In this document: positions 24,424-37,203 of the stretch, one piece after another
How the letters are laid out: the number at the start of each line of letters is the position of its first letter
How positions within the stretch are numbered: the first letter of the stretch is position 1
Assembly (NCBI GenBank): GCA_029945375.1
Contig: CM057060.1
Span: forward strand, 124,001 to 188,000
DNA: 64,000 nt
Source of the DNA: Agaricus subrufescens
Lineage: Eukaryota > Basidiomycota > Agaricomycetes > Agaricales > Agaricaceae
Direction of reading: 5' to 3'
Translations under genes and position numbers: made by a program
The notes under the pieces: model-generated
Told to the model about the DNA's origin: nothing
Seen by the model: only the letters and a program-made list of their open reading frames with translations
Database searches by the model: none

Positions 24424-25180
24424 AAATTTGGTTTTGCTTTTTTTTCTTGATGAAGGGGACGACGTGACGCCCGTGTATCAATGCACTGGGGTTGGATGTG
24501 TTACGAGTATTTTTGTACAGAACGAACTACAACGATGTTGAAGCTTCTTTACGAGTGAGGCTAATGACTATAATTAAGCATCAATCTTATCTTAATCAGT
24601 TGTCGGTCCAAACCCTTGGCTAATAATCATAGAGCGCAAGGTGTAAGCTTACGACCTACTACTCCAAATAAAATAAGGCCTAATCAAAAGATAGATAAAA
24701 ACTGTCTATCGCAACAAGAGTCGACTTTTTTTCATCACATCCACTCAAAACTCGATCCCCCCCCCCAAAAAAAAAAACAAACAGACAATTGTTCGATTCA
24801 CAATGTGCACAAAAAAACCAGAACAAGAAGAGGTATACTATAATGATAGTAGATAGTAGATAGCAGAAACAGATAGAGATAGAGACAAAAGAGAGTAAAA
24901 TAGATAAGCAAACAAAAGAGAGAGGAAGGAAAAACACAGATCTCGCGGACGACTATCATGGCAATAGTACCGGAAGGTATGCAACCAAGAAAAAAGAACA
25001 TAAAAAACATAAAAAAACGAGTGACTAAACTGACCAATCGTCAGACGATGAGAGAGAGATAGAGTAACACAAAAGACATGTGTGCGTGTGAGTAAATCAA
25101 AATAAAAAAAGAACGTCGATGATGAACAGATCAGATATCAAGCCAACAAACCATCCCCATACCAGGTAAAAAGGCACAAA
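24424..25180. other. Convergent 3' intergenic region
   Basis: Lies between the converging symporter (+) and arrestin (-) genes. Contains homopolymer tracts near 24758-24780 (C-run then A-run) and a purine-rich stretch 24840-24940 that on the minus strand is a pyrimidine-rich 3' UTR. No gene seen. Confidence 0.55.
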
Positions 25181-28100
25181 TCACTCCCCAGCAGGTTTCG
25201 GCGGCAAAGGTGGTGGGGGACCCATAACCATTGCCACCAGACTCTTCTTACTTAAACTCCCACTCGAATTCCCATTCATATAAATCCCCGCAGCATACCT
25301 CCCATTCACACCTTCACTAACACCACTCCCACCTCCCTCACTCCCCTCATCATCAAACCCAACACCATCAATAACCACTCTCGATACCCTCTCATCTTCC
25401 TCCCTCGTCTCCCGAATATAATCCGCCGGAGGCCTAGGCATCAATGGTGGTGGAGGCGATGGAGTGAGATGAGGAGAAGAACCCGGTGCCATCAATCGCT
25501 GTTGTTGTTGTTGCTGCTGCTGCTGCTGTGGTGGCAACTGCGTATTCGATGACTGAAAAGAACTAGCCTGCGGCCTAGGCGACGCAGGAGGTGTAGGCAT
25601 TCCATTCATCTTCTTCTGTCCCATCATTCTCGCAGCATCCTTCGCTTCAAACTTTGCCTTCAGCCTCGCCTTCTCCTCCGCAGCCGTCAAAACTTGTGCA
25701 TTACTAGGCGGCTGTGGCATCGCATGTTGTGGTGGTGGTGACTGTGCCTGATGGTGCTGATTCCGTAGAGACTGCTGTCGCTGTTGCTGGTGTCTAGCTT
25801 TTTTAGCCGCAGCAGCCGCATCCTTCGCCTCCAACTTCTTCCTCACATCCTCTTTCTCCGCCGCCGCATCCCTATACTGCTGCTGAATATTATCTTGCAC
25901 AGCATTAAAAGACGGAGGAGGAGCAACACTTGGATTCTGCATCCCACTAGCGGCGGCGGCAGCTTCTTCCAACCTCATCCTTTCGGCCAAAGCCGCCTTC
26001 TCCGCCATCGCCGACAAAGGTCCAGCATTCACATTCGGACCCGTCATGGAAGCCTCAAACGAAGGTGGAGCATCCGCAGCACCAGCACCCGCACCCGCTG
26101 AGGAAGATCCTCCAGGTTTAGGAAACAACGAATCATAAGCAATCGGTGCAGCCGCATTCGTTTCATACGGATTATGATGAACCCTATCGACAGCCATCTT
26201 AGCTTCTTCATACCTCCTCAACGCCTCTTTCTCCTGTTCCACAGTGGGGAACTGAGGAACCTTTGGTACACCACTACCACCACCGACAACGTTTTTACGT
26301 GCTCCACCAGATAAAGGTGAAACATGTGTAGACGACGCCTGTGATACGTTCTGATGAGCGTTGACGTTAGCCATAGCCTGTTGGTATAGCTCTGATCCTG
26401 ATGGTCTAGATCCACCAACAGAAGTTGAGGAAGGGTTCAGACTTTGATCATCAGTTGGGCGTTGAGCCTTGTCTACAGCCGCTTGAGCTTTTTCGTAGAG
26501 CAATACTTTTTCTTCTTCGGCCGAAAGCCATGGGCGAGCAGAGTTGGCGGCTGAAGATTTAGTTGCCGGAGGTGGAGTCCTAGTAGATTGGGGAGTAGGT
26601 GAAGGCACAGGTGCAGGCTGTCGCGCACATAAGCATATATACATCGATAGATACCAAAAAAGCGCTCACAGCAGCCGCGGTGCCCTGAAGTTTCGCCACC
26701 TTTGTTCTCGCAGACTCATAAGCCCTCTTTTCCTCCTCTGCCGTTGGCCACCGCTTCGCAGTAGCGGCGGGCGACCGAGGGGGTATGCTGTTGGCTGCAA
26801 GAGAAGTAACAGAAGCTTCTTCTGGGATTTCTGGTTCGACCCCGTTCGTGATGGTGAACCTATTCGCTGGGTTGACAGATCGAGCAGACGATGTTCTTTT
26901 TCCAGCGCCAGGAAGGTTGTTTGTAGTATTGATCGTGGAAGCCGAAGGAGATTTAGTGATCGTGTTGGTGATCGTGTTACTATCTTGAGTGATCCTGGAA
27001 TCAAAGGTCGTGTTGTAAGGTGATACCGACTTGTTTCCGTATCCGACGCCGACGCCGTAACCAAACTCGTCAGTGATACTAGTAGCCGTGTCCGGGCGCC
27101 TATTCGAGGTTTGTGCAGTATTATATTGGCTTGCATCTCCTCCGGATGGTGAGCGTGCATGGTTGGAGGGGGGTAAAGCATTCGACGACATTGTTGGCGC
27201 CATAGTCCTCTGTGGGCTCACGGGTTCGACGGAGATGATAGACTGTGCGGTTGAGACTGGGACAAGGGAGAGGGCAGGTGCAGTACCAATGCGGCTGAAT
27301 GTGCTATTTAATACAGGAGCAAGGGAAGAGAGATGAAGCGGCGTACCGAATAGCTTCTATGGAAACGTATCTGAATGCACATGAGACGAGACGGTCGGGG
27401 AGGTATGGAGTTGACGACTCACCTCTGCCAGTTAGATATGATGACGGGTAGATCCATGGTCACATGTGCGCCGGTTCCCATTACTGCCTTTACGGAAAGG
27501 ACGTAGGTGACATCGATATGGCGCGCGGCGTTGAGGGTTGTGGTGGTGTGGTTGGGGGGAAGTTGACACGCAAGTTCGGCATGGTGCATCGATCCACCAT
27601 AAAGAGTAGCATTAATAGCCAATTTCATCTCGGCTACATTGGACGACTTGACGGTGGGAGCCTTTCGTGCAGCACCAAAGGTGTGGCCGCGGAAGATGGT
27701 AGACTCTTTTAGTGTCATTTCAAAGCCTCGTAGAATGACGGTGTGTAGGCTGTCTGATTTGAGGGTAGCCACGACGGAGATGCGATCACCTGGGCCATAA
27801 CAGGTATGACTTCTCTCCACGATCAAGGTAACGCCGTCTTGGACAAGCTGCCGTGACTCCGGTTGACAGTAGACGGGCCAAGTGGAGTGTAGTTCGTGTT
27901 TGTCGATGGTGACGGGTGCTATCTCTTTGGTAACGATATTTTTGCGTTTTCGGAGGAAACTCCTGAGTGGGGTATGAGTGGAGATGATACGGGGGGAGAT
28001 GGGATCAGACTCGCCGTTTTCCCTTTGTGCAGACAGTCGCGACCAGCTCGTACTGGATGCCAGCTAAATGGAGATATGTATCATGAGCAAGGGGCGAAAG

Positions 28101-28691
28101 GAGGTGAAGACGCGTCGTGCTGACCTCGACCTTCGAGAGCGATGCTGGGCGGTATCGACTCGGGTATGCGTATTGAGAAGGGAAAGTCTTGCTAGAGGGA
28201 AATGAATACGGGTGACAGTGGTTGGAAGAAGGGAAGAGCGACTGACGGCGCGGAGAACATTGTACTCGTCGGGGGCGTTCCACACGGTGACGGGACTGGG
28301 GCCCACGTAGTCGGTAAAGGTATTGGCATCACCACCGCCGGGCAGCGTCTCGACCTTCCTGAGCTCGATGCGGACCCACTGGGCTTTGACGCCAGAGGGT
28401 GGTGTGCGCACTTCGATAGCCTGTCCAAGAATATGGGATCAGATTGGGTACAAGCGGAACCGGGATGGGCCACACGCACGCCCTTGACCGCAGCCTGGGG
28501 CCTGTCCTGGCCCGGTGGGATGCCTGGGTAGCCTGGAGACGGGTGTCAGTCGGGGAGCAGGGGGTGAGTGGGCTGGGCTGCGAACCGGTAACAAAGTCGA
28601 CGTTGGGGGGCGGGCGAAGGGTGCTGCAGAGAGGGGTCACGGCGACGCACACAGGGCACACGGCAGAAACTCACAGCTTGACGCCAGACAT
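25181..28691 (-). CDS. Arrestin-related trafficking adaptor (ART1/LDB19 type)
   Basis: Ubiquitin-ligase adaptor for endocytosis of plasma-membrane transporters. The multi-exon complement starts at ATG 28691 (MSGVKLTLRPPPNVDF), then YPGIPPGQDRPQAAVKG, AIEVRTPPSGVKAQWVRIEL and RKVETLPGGG. This is the LDB19-like N-domain, followed by YELVATVCTKGKR and the arrestin C-domain (ERSHTCYGPGDRISVVATLK to TMDLPVIISNWQR, exon 27826-27419). A tail of about 700 residues is disordered, with polyQ near 25500-25535 and recurrent W/F-(P)-TAEEEK-type helical motifs of about 20 residues (RWPTAEEEKRAYESARTKV; PWLSAEEEKVLLYEKAQAAV; others). Proline-rich segments (PPPPLPPKP near the end) could bind SH3 or WW domains. 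Introns in the N-part are short. The gene looks intact; client transporters are unknown. Confidence 0.88.
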
Positions 28692-28882
28692 GGGGGAGCG
28701 GGCGGAGGAGAGGAGAGGCGAGTGGAGAAGAGGAGGACACGAGGCACAATCAGGCCCAGGTGATGATCATTCCCAGCCACTATACATGAAACGCTACGAC
28801 TGCAAAGCCCTGTTCCGCCCCGCCAGCCCGCAGAAATATCTGCTCGCTATCTGTCAGTCGCTTGCCCGGCAGTTTCACCGGA

Positions 28883-29450
28883 TCACCGCACCTCCCAGGC
28901 AACCCGCCCCGGAATCTGCGTCGCGCTCGGCTGCGCGGTCCAGTACAGCTTCTCGCGAGGGTGTCCGATCTGCCCCGTCTCAGCGCCAAATTCACCGCGC
29001 ACAGAAAATTTCAACGAACACGATACGTATTGCCATCAACCCGTTCAATGCGCCAAGCCACTTTGTTCTCTTCCTTGCCGATGATTCGAGTATCCTGTCT
29101 CCAGCATATCACCTATCCAGTTTTCAGTTCCCAAGGCAAGAAAACATACCGCGCTCGGTTGCCCACACGCGTAGTCCCCGGCGCCGACATTCCGGATGTA
29201 CCACTCTGAGTCATTGCTAGTAGGCACGAGCTCCCACTTCGCAAAGTCGCCGTGGCTCTGATTGTCGATGTACACTCTGCTGGTCTGTATGCTCCCCCAC
29301 GTCCTCGAAGCGCTGACCTCATACCCCTTGTAGACCAACTTGAATATTCCTGCGAGTGACTGCCGCGCATCAGGGCAAGCGGACGCTCATTCAATGAACT
29401 CACCTGGGTCATCGTGCACGTAGTCAAAACCGTAAGGCCCACCCAAGGCT
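28883..29450 (-). CDS. Small trefoil-like protein, N-terminus unresolved
   Basis: Four exons on the complement: ending at 29404, then 29349-29150, 29094-29020 and 28969-28883. All junctions keep frame and end at TGA 28883. It encodes about 135 residues with no signal peptide in the visible part. A W-hydrophobic-then-Y pattern recurs three times (FAKWELVPTSNDSEWYIRNV; KVAWRIERVDGNTYR; terminal VAWEVR), as in fungal beta-trefoil lectins and cysteine-protease inhibitors. Neither family can be assigned by motif. No clean ATG was found upstream of SLKGALGGPYGFDYVHDD; a tiny upstream exon is likely. It lies head-to-tail with the arrestin gene, under 200 bp away. Confidence 0.55.
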
Positions 29451-31136
29451 CCTTTTAAACTCACTAAACCTCCTAAATTTGATAGAGAACCGCCAGTCTA
29501 GACCCTCCCGAGCATTATTAACGCATCCAAAATTCAACTCTAAATTGACAGCATGATGATCGCCCACGAATGTCCGTCCATCCATTTACCTTTCCTCCAC
29601 TTCCAACCTTTGGATGGGCCTAGGTGCAGACTTCATCGGGGGCCCCCTCCGGTTAGAAAAAATCCTACCTCGCCGAAGATCTACGTCATTGGCGATAATA
29701 TTGGCACTAGTCGACATCAAACTACTGATTCAATCATCAATCATCAAAACATCTCTCCCTCTCCGACCGGTTTCTTGTTTTCTGGATCTTTACTTGGCAT
29801 TGCATATAAAGGGCGAACTATTTTTGGAGGGTCGTGAGGACGACCACACAATGATGAAAGGTCTCAGACAGAACAGAACATGCCATCAGAATAGTGGTGA
29901 ATGCATTTGATGGCGACAGTGATGATGATGAGGAAGAACACGAACTCGGATGCAATGATCAAAACAGCTCTACAATTTCTCAAGTCTACTCTACCATAAC
30001 CTTAACAAAACTATTGTAATTCGATCGCTGACTCAAAATATCACCGTTAGAAATGATCATCATGATCCGCCAAAATGCAAGCTGGACGCATATGTACTCA
30101 TGATGATCATCCTAAGATAGCACTCTCACACACCCGAATAGAGGACCATTTTCACTCGACATTATGATACACTCGCATGTGGAGCCACAACTCGCCACCA
30201 ACCGGTACAAGTGTTCTAAACGCATGCTTACAACAAATGGTACAAATGAGCATATATCATGCTGGCTGCATCCACTGATCATTCTCGTCAACCGCTGAGT
30301 CACCTAGACTGAGTACCTCATTAGCCGCCTCTCGCCTCAGGAAGTCGTCTGGCATGAGATGATATCGTCAAGTTTGGTACAGATGCTCTCACTCCTCGAA
30401 TAGTTGACAAGTCCCCAGCCAATCAGAAGCACTGTGTATGTATGTGAACATATCATTCTTATCAGTCGAGATTATTTTCCACATAATTATAATGTGTGAA
30501 TCTTCATGTATAGCGATGCTCTCTGGACGTGATGAGAGCCCCAACCGACCCACCAATGGAAACACCAGACAGCGAGCCAGCGCAGTTCTCATATCCCAGC
30601 ACGACATATCCTGGATTCAGTTATTAAATCTTAGTGCGGCCACCCTGCAGTGTTCGTGATCATTGACTATACATGCTCATTATCCGCGTCGGTGACATTT
30701 ATGATCATGAACTGATGCATCAGTGATGCTATTTGTGATCGAATATTCCCAAACACATGCTTCGTTGTAGGCTATGGTGTCTAAAACCCTTCCTCATGCT
30801 TCTGAATATAGTACTCCACGTGAAAGTTCAAGATAGCTACTACTGCATCCCCACTTCAACAAACAGTTCCGCGTGAAAGTTCAAGATAGCTACTACTGCA
30901 TCCCCACTTCAACAAATAATTCCACTTCACCATGAAAACAAACCGAACCATCAAGACTTACCAATATTGTAACAGAAGCACTGACAATAGACTTGAGATA
31001 GTACAGCACCAGCGCCCAGGGGTGTGTGTTTGGCTGGGGTTAAACTGAGGAAATACGGGAACTAGGACCACGAATAGAGCCAGGGCAAAGTACAAATACT
31101 ACTGGAGAACGCCCGATCCATTATACTACCTCCATC
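29451..31136. other. Spacer of 7-TM array unit 1 (no gene seen)
   Basis: From about 29850 onward the sequence is repeated in the later spacers (for example 32590-33100 and 35160-35460). It is dense in ATGATCAT-like palindromes and TGATGCATCA motifs. No supported gene. Confidence 0.55.
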
Positions 31137-32251
31137 ATGATACCTCCATCCCTCACCGAGCCATTTCCCAACCCAGACGCCTATCTGAACCATCTTTCTC
31201 CTCAGGAAGCCCTAGAGTCTGACGTGACAAGGAAGATTTTTCTTGCCATTCTAGGTGTCAGTCTTCTTTGCCCACTTTTGCTTCCGTTTCTCCTTGCTCA
31301 ATATGTTAAAAAAAAGGCTTATATTTGGGACATACTCGTCACTATCTACGATGATATAGAAGTTCTGAAACGTAGCCGTTTTAGTTCCGCTACATTTTGT
31401 TTCGTTTTCTCTAGGTCAGTGCACACACCGTCACAAACCTTCTTATCAACAACAATATCGTTAGATGTTTTGCTGCAGCAGCGCTTGCCACCGGCACCGT
31501 CATTGGCAGGGGTACTTACCATCCATACTATAATAGACCCAAAGATGACGCTGCTTCATAGCCACACAAACCGATAACATTCATGTCGAAGTCGCCACTA
31601 GCACCGCTCTCAGTGGAATGTCATTAGGATGCTCTTCATACCTCTTCCTCCAGCGAGTTCGTGCAGTGTATCCAGAACACCCTAGAGTCCAACAATTCTT
31701 CACCATATTTTGGCTTATCCCCCTCCTTTTTGTATCCACTCTCTTCTTCTTCATCAAACCTGCGTATATCCCCAAAAATCAATATATCAAGGATTCAGGC
31801 CTTCAACCTCTAGTGACTCTCGTTTTCTTTACCTCAGCCGCTTTCGACTCATCTATATTCCTTGCCATCTCGTATAAAATTGGAACCGTGCACGTCACAG
31901 ATGATCGCAAAGTAGGGTGGGGACGTTTCGTTTCAGGGAAAGCCCTGCCTCCTTTATCGCGGGCCGTCTTGCGAGGAGGTCAGCAATATTACTTGTAAGC
32001 CCCACTAGCTTCCCCCATAATTGACCTTGACTATTTATCATATGCTGCATTGTAGGATAGTGTGTCTGGTGATTTTACCCAGCGTTATTTTTCTATACAT
32101 TCCTTCCATTCCTCCGATATTCAAAAGTGTGGTTGCGGTGTCCTTGACACCACTCATGACTTCAATGTCATGCCGTGTCTACCGAAACATCAAGCTATTC
32201 GAATATGACTCTGCTATACCATACCCCATCTCCGAGATCCGGTTTGTATAG
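31137..32251 (+). CDS. 7-TM family protein, copy 4
   Basis: First gene of the five-unit array. Exon 1 from ATG 31137 (MIPPSLTEPFPNPDAYLNHL); exon 2 encodes YIWDILVTIYDDIEVLKRSR; exon 3 RCFAAAALATGTVIGR; exon 4 starts near 31559 and contains SLGCSSYLFLQRVRAVYPEH; exon 5 ends at TAG 32249. No lesion. It differs from its neighbours by a PEH in place of ADS after the third helix and by a more hydrophobic fourth helix. Predicted plasma-membrane or endomembrane protein of about 297 aa; function unknown. Confidence 0.82.
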
Positions 32252-33717
32252 TTGTTTAGGGACAAAACCGCCAGTGCACCGCTGAATGCCGTAACTTGAC
32301 GATTGAAATTATCGAAAGCTAGTACACATGGAACATACCGTTTATAAGTTGGGGGATTTTAGTTGCTTTAATGTCTTTATTCTGATGCTTAATTGTTATG
32401 TCAATTTTCTTTTTACTTCGAGGCGTACTTCTATATGATTGCCTCCGGATCTGTCTCTATAGTGTGTTCATGTGCTAAATGACAAGAATTCGTAATTTTG
32501 TCATATTTTTATTCTATATGTTTGACCTAACCATTATTGCAGGGTCAACTATACAAACTGGATCTCGGAAATTGGGTATCAGGCGGTAAAGACAGAACAG
32601 AACATGCCATCAGAATAGTGGTGAATGCATTTGATGGTGACAGTGATAATGGTGATGAGGAAGACCAACTCAGATGCAATGATCAAAACAGCTCTACAAT
32701 TTCTCAAGTCTACTCCACGGTAACCTTAAACAAAACTATTGTAATTTGATCGCTGACTCAAAATATCACTGTTAGAAATGATCATCATGGTTCGCCAAAA
32801 TGCAAGCCGGACGCATATGTACTCATGATGATCATCCTAGGATAGCAATCGCACTCATCCGAATAGAGGACCATTTTCACTTGACATTATGATACACTCG
32901 CATGTAGAGGCACGACTCGCCACCGACCAGTACAAGTGTTTTAAACGCATGCTTACAAAAAATCGTACAAATGGGCCGAGATTATGCGGTCTGCATCTCG
33001 TCGAATGCCGGGCCGCTCAGCCTGAGTACTTCCCCTGCCTCAGAAAGTGTCTGGCATGAGATAATATCGTCAAGTTTGGTATGGGTCTCACTTGGCATTC
33101 GCTTCTCCACTAATTGATAAGTTTCGAGCAAATTAGAAGCTCCGTGTATGTGAGAAGGTATCATTGTTATCAATCGAGATCGTTTTCCACATAATTATGA
33201 TGTGTGAATCTTCGTGTGCGTGCTCATTGTACGTGATGGGAGCACCAACTGGCCCACCCATGGAAATACTGAACAACGGGGCTTCGAATTTGTCAGTCAC
33301 CCGACTGTATATGCTAGTTATGCACACCCGTATATCGCCACAAGTGATAATCATTTCGGGGTGTCCGTGATCATGAATTGATGCATCAGTGATGCATTAC
33401 ACCAACCATATGCTTCCTTATGATGTCTAAAACCCTTCCTCAGGCTTCTGACAATAGTGCTCCGTGCGAGAGTTCAAGATTACTACTACCACACCTCCAT
33501 TTCAACAAACAATTCCAGCTCATCAGGAAAACAAAGCGAACTATCGAATTTCATCAACGACACGATGTCACTAAACTGGAAGTAGTACACAGTACCCACA
33601 GAATTGTGGCATTCTGGGGTTAAACCGAGGTAAGTAGGGAGCTAAACCATGAATAGAGCCAGGGTAAAGTACAAATAGTAGCCTGGACTATACCTGACTC
33701 ATCGTCCCATCTCCATC
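32252..33717. other. Spacer of 7-TM array unit 2 (no gene seen)
   Basis: Similar to the spacer before copy 4 from about 32590 on. Includes an inverted scrap of a 7-TM gene 3' end at 32542-32583. Confidence 0.6.
32542..32583 (-). pseudogene. Inverted 3'-end fragment of a 7-TM gene
   Basis: The reverse complement matches the last codons of the family (TACCCAATTTCCGAGATCC, encoding YPISEI, then the terminal codons and stop). It lies in the opposite orientation to the surrounding genes. Confidence 0.8.
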
Positions 33718-34829
33718 ATGATAACGCCATCCAGCACCGAGCCGCTTCCCAACCAAGACATCTATCTTAATCATCTTTCTCCTCAGGAAGCCCTAGAATA
33801 CGAGGCAACAAGGAACATTCTCCTTGTCTTTCTAGGCGTCAGCTTCCTTTGCTCACTCTAGCCCCCGTTTCTTGCTGCTTAACATTCTTAAAGGCTAACA
33901 TTTGGGACATACTCGCCACTATCTCCGATGATATAAAAGTCTTGAAGCGCAGTCGTTTTCGTTCCACTACTTTTTGTTTCATCTTCTCCAGGTTAGCGTG
34001 CATGCCATCATACAGCTTCTCATCAATAACGATATTCTTAGATGTTTTGCTTTAGCAGCACACGCCATCAGCAGCGTCATTTGCCGGGGTACGTATCCAC
34101 TATACTATAATAGACCCAAAGATTACATTTTCTTATAGCCACACAAACCGATAACATTCGTGCCGCAGTCGCTGCTAGCGCCACTCTCAGTGGAATGTCA
34201 CTAGGATGTTTTTCATACCTTTTCCTCCAGCGAGTTCGTGCGGTTTATGCAGACAGCCCCAGGGTTCAACAATTCTTCACCATATTTTGGCTCATCCCCC
34301 TCCTTTCCGAATCCACTCTCCTCTTCTCCCTCAAACCCGCATATATCCCCAAAACTCAACATTTCAAGGATTCAGGCATTCAACCTCTAGTGACCCTCAT
34401 TTTCTTTACTGTAGTCGCTTTCGACACATCCGTATTCCTTGCAGTCTCGTATAAAATTGGCATTGCACATGTCGCAGATGATCGCGAAGTAGGGTGGAGA
34501 CGTTTCACTGTGGGAAAAGCCTTGCCTCGTTTTTCGCGCGCCGTTTTACGAGGAGGTCAGCAATATTACTTGTAAGCCTCACTGTCTTCCTCAGAAAATT
34601 GACCTTTATTACTTATCATATGCTGTGATGTAGGATCGTGTCCCTGGTGATTCTGCCTAGTGTTATTTCTCTATACATTTCTTCCACCCCTCCGATATTC
34701 AAAAGCATGGTTGCGGTGTCCTTAACGCCACTCATGGCGTCGATGTCATGCCGCGTCTACCGAAACATCAAACTATTTGAATACGACTCTGCTACGCCAT
34801 ACCCAATCTCCGAGATCCGGTTTGTGTAG
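33718..34829 (+). CDS. 7-TM family protein, copy 5
   Basis: Second gene of the array. Starts at ATG 33718 (MITPSSTEPLPNQDIYLNHL). Exon 2 begins after the acceptor near 33892 and encodes NIWDILATISDDIKVLKRSR; exon 3 RCFALAAHAISSVICR; exon 4 starts near 34139 and ends YYL at the GTAAGC donor; exon 5 ends at TAG 34827. All junctions fit the family phases and no lesion is seen. Close to copy 7 in sequence. Function unknown, seven predicted helices. Confidence 0.83.
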
Positions 34830-36112
34830 GGACAAAACCACCAGCGTGCCGCTGAATGCTGCAACTTTATGATTGAAATTTTCGAAAACTAGTACACATG
34901 GAGCATGCCGTTTACGAGTTTGAGGGATTTTAGTTGCTTTAATGTCTTGATTCTGGTGCTTAAATGTTATATCAAACAAAAATCTTTTTTACTTCCGAGG
35001 CGTATTTCTATATGATTGCCTCCGGATCTGTCTCTATAGTGTACTCATGTGCTAAATGACACGAATTTGTAATTTTGTTACATCTCTATTCTACATGTAT
35101 GACTCCATCTACTTATTGTACCTTGATCATTGAATTGAATTATCACTTCCGGAAATGAGCATCATGATCCACCAAGATTCATGGTGTACGAACTCATGAT
35201 GATGATCCTAGGATCAGGCCCGCACACACCCAAATAGAGGACCATTTTCACTCGACATTCCAATACTCTCGCATGTGGAGTCACAGTTGGCCAATGAATA
35301 TTATGCCACCGACCGACCAGTATAAGTGTTCTAAGTGCGTGCTTATAATAAATAGGGCGGTCTACATTCATTGATCACTCACGACAAACGCCAAGTCCTC
35401 CAGTCTGAGTACCTATAATAGCCATCCCTCGCCCCAGGAAGCCGAAATCGTCAAGTTTGATATAGATCTCATTCGAGATGTACTTGCTTCTCAACTAGTT
35501 GATAAGTCCCACGCAAGTTAGAAGTTCTGTGTATGTGAAGGAATCATGTATTATCAATCGAGATTGTTTTCTACATGATTATAATGTGCAAATTTGTGTG
35601 TGTTTAACAATGCTCATCAGACATCATGGGAGCACCAATTGACCCACCTATAGAAACAATAACCAACGAGACTCTGTACTATATATGTTGAATTCAACTA
35701 TTGTCTCTTCGCCGCGGCGGCGCTCATGATCGTTGAATGTATATGCTAATTATGTGCACCATATATCATGGAGCGATAATCACTTGTAATGTCCATGATC
35801 ATGAGATTGATGGATTACTGATACATACACCAATTACACGCTCCTAAGCTATCAGATCTAACAACCCATCCTCAGGCTTCTAAACATAGTACTTTGCACA
35901 AGAATCAAAGAACATTACTAGTACTACAGCGTTCGACTTCAGCAAATAATTTCGTCACGAAAACAAAGCGAACCATCAAAACTTACTAATGATCTGATGT
36001 TACTAAACTTCAAGTAATACTGCGCCCAGAACGGAGCTAAAACCGTGGAGAGTCCGAGCAAAGTACAAATAGTAGCCTGGACTATGCTAGGTTCATCACG
36101 CTACCTCCATCA
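34830..36112. other. Spacer of 7-TM array unit 3 (no gene seen)
   Basis: Diverged copy of the array spacer; 35160-35460 resembles 30060-30300. No coding frame supported. Confidence 0.55.
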
Positions 36113-37203
36113 TGTTACTCCCATCCGAATTACTTCTCAACCAAGACACCTATCTTAACCATCTTTCTCCCAGGAAGCCGTACATTATGAGGTGACAAGT
36201 AACCTTCTTGTTATCTTTCTAGGTGTCGGTTCACTTTGTTTGCTTTTGTCTCCAATTCTCATTACTGAACATCCGAAAAGGCAAATATTTGGGACATACT
36301 TGCCACTTTCTCCGATGATATCAAAGTCTTGAAACATAGCCGTTTCCGTTCCACTACGTTTTGTTTCATTTTCTCCAGGTCAGTGCGCATGCCATCATAC
36401 AGTTTCTCGCCGATAGCAACATTTTTAGATATTTTGCGTTAATAGCACTTGCCATCAGCAGCATCATTTGCAGAGGTAATTACATTCTATACTATAATAG
36501 ACCCAAGGATAATACTGTTTTACAGCCAAACAAACTAACAACATTCATGCCGCAGTCACCACTAGTGCTACTGTTAGTGGAATGTCACTAGGATGCTCTT
36601 CCTATCTTTTCTTCCAGCGGATTTATGCAGTTTATGCAGACAATCCTAAAGTCTGACGATTCTTCACCATATTTTGGCTTATTCCCGTTCTTTCCGAAGT
36701 TACTTTCCTCTTCTCCATTGAACCTGTGTATATCCCCAAAACTCAACATTTCAAGGAGTCAGGTGTTCAACCTCTAGTGACCGTCATTTTTTTCACAGCA
36801 GTCGCTTTCGATTTGTCTGTATTCATATAAAATTGGCAATGCACATGTTGCAGATGATCGCGAAGTGGGGTGGAGACGTTTTGTTTTTGGGAGAACCCTG
36901 CCTCGTTTATCGCACGCTGTTTTGCGAGGAGGCCAGCAATATTACTTGTAAGTCCCACTAGCTTCCTCAGAACTGACCTTTATTACTTATCATATGCCCC
37001 ATTGTAGGATAGTGTGTCTGGTGATTTTGCCTAGCGTTATTTATCTATACATCCCTTCCACCCCTCCGATATTCAAAAGCATGATTGCGATATCCTTGAC
37101 GCCACTCATGGCACCGATGTCATGTCGGGTCTACAGAAATATCAAGCTATTTGAATGTGACTCTACTATACCATACCCAATCTCCGAGATCCAGTTTGTG
37201 TAG
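36113..37203 (+). pseudogene. 7-TM family copy 6, pseudogene
   Basis: All five exons are recognisable, but the reading frame is broken at least three times. There is a one-base deletion in exon 1 (CTCCCAGG where other copies have CTCCTCAGG), a TGA in exon 4 just after AAAGTC near 36654, and an 11-bp deletion near 36824 that removes part of the fifth helix before YKIG. Exons 3 and 5 remain open. The array therefore contains both live and dead units. Confidence 0.88.
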
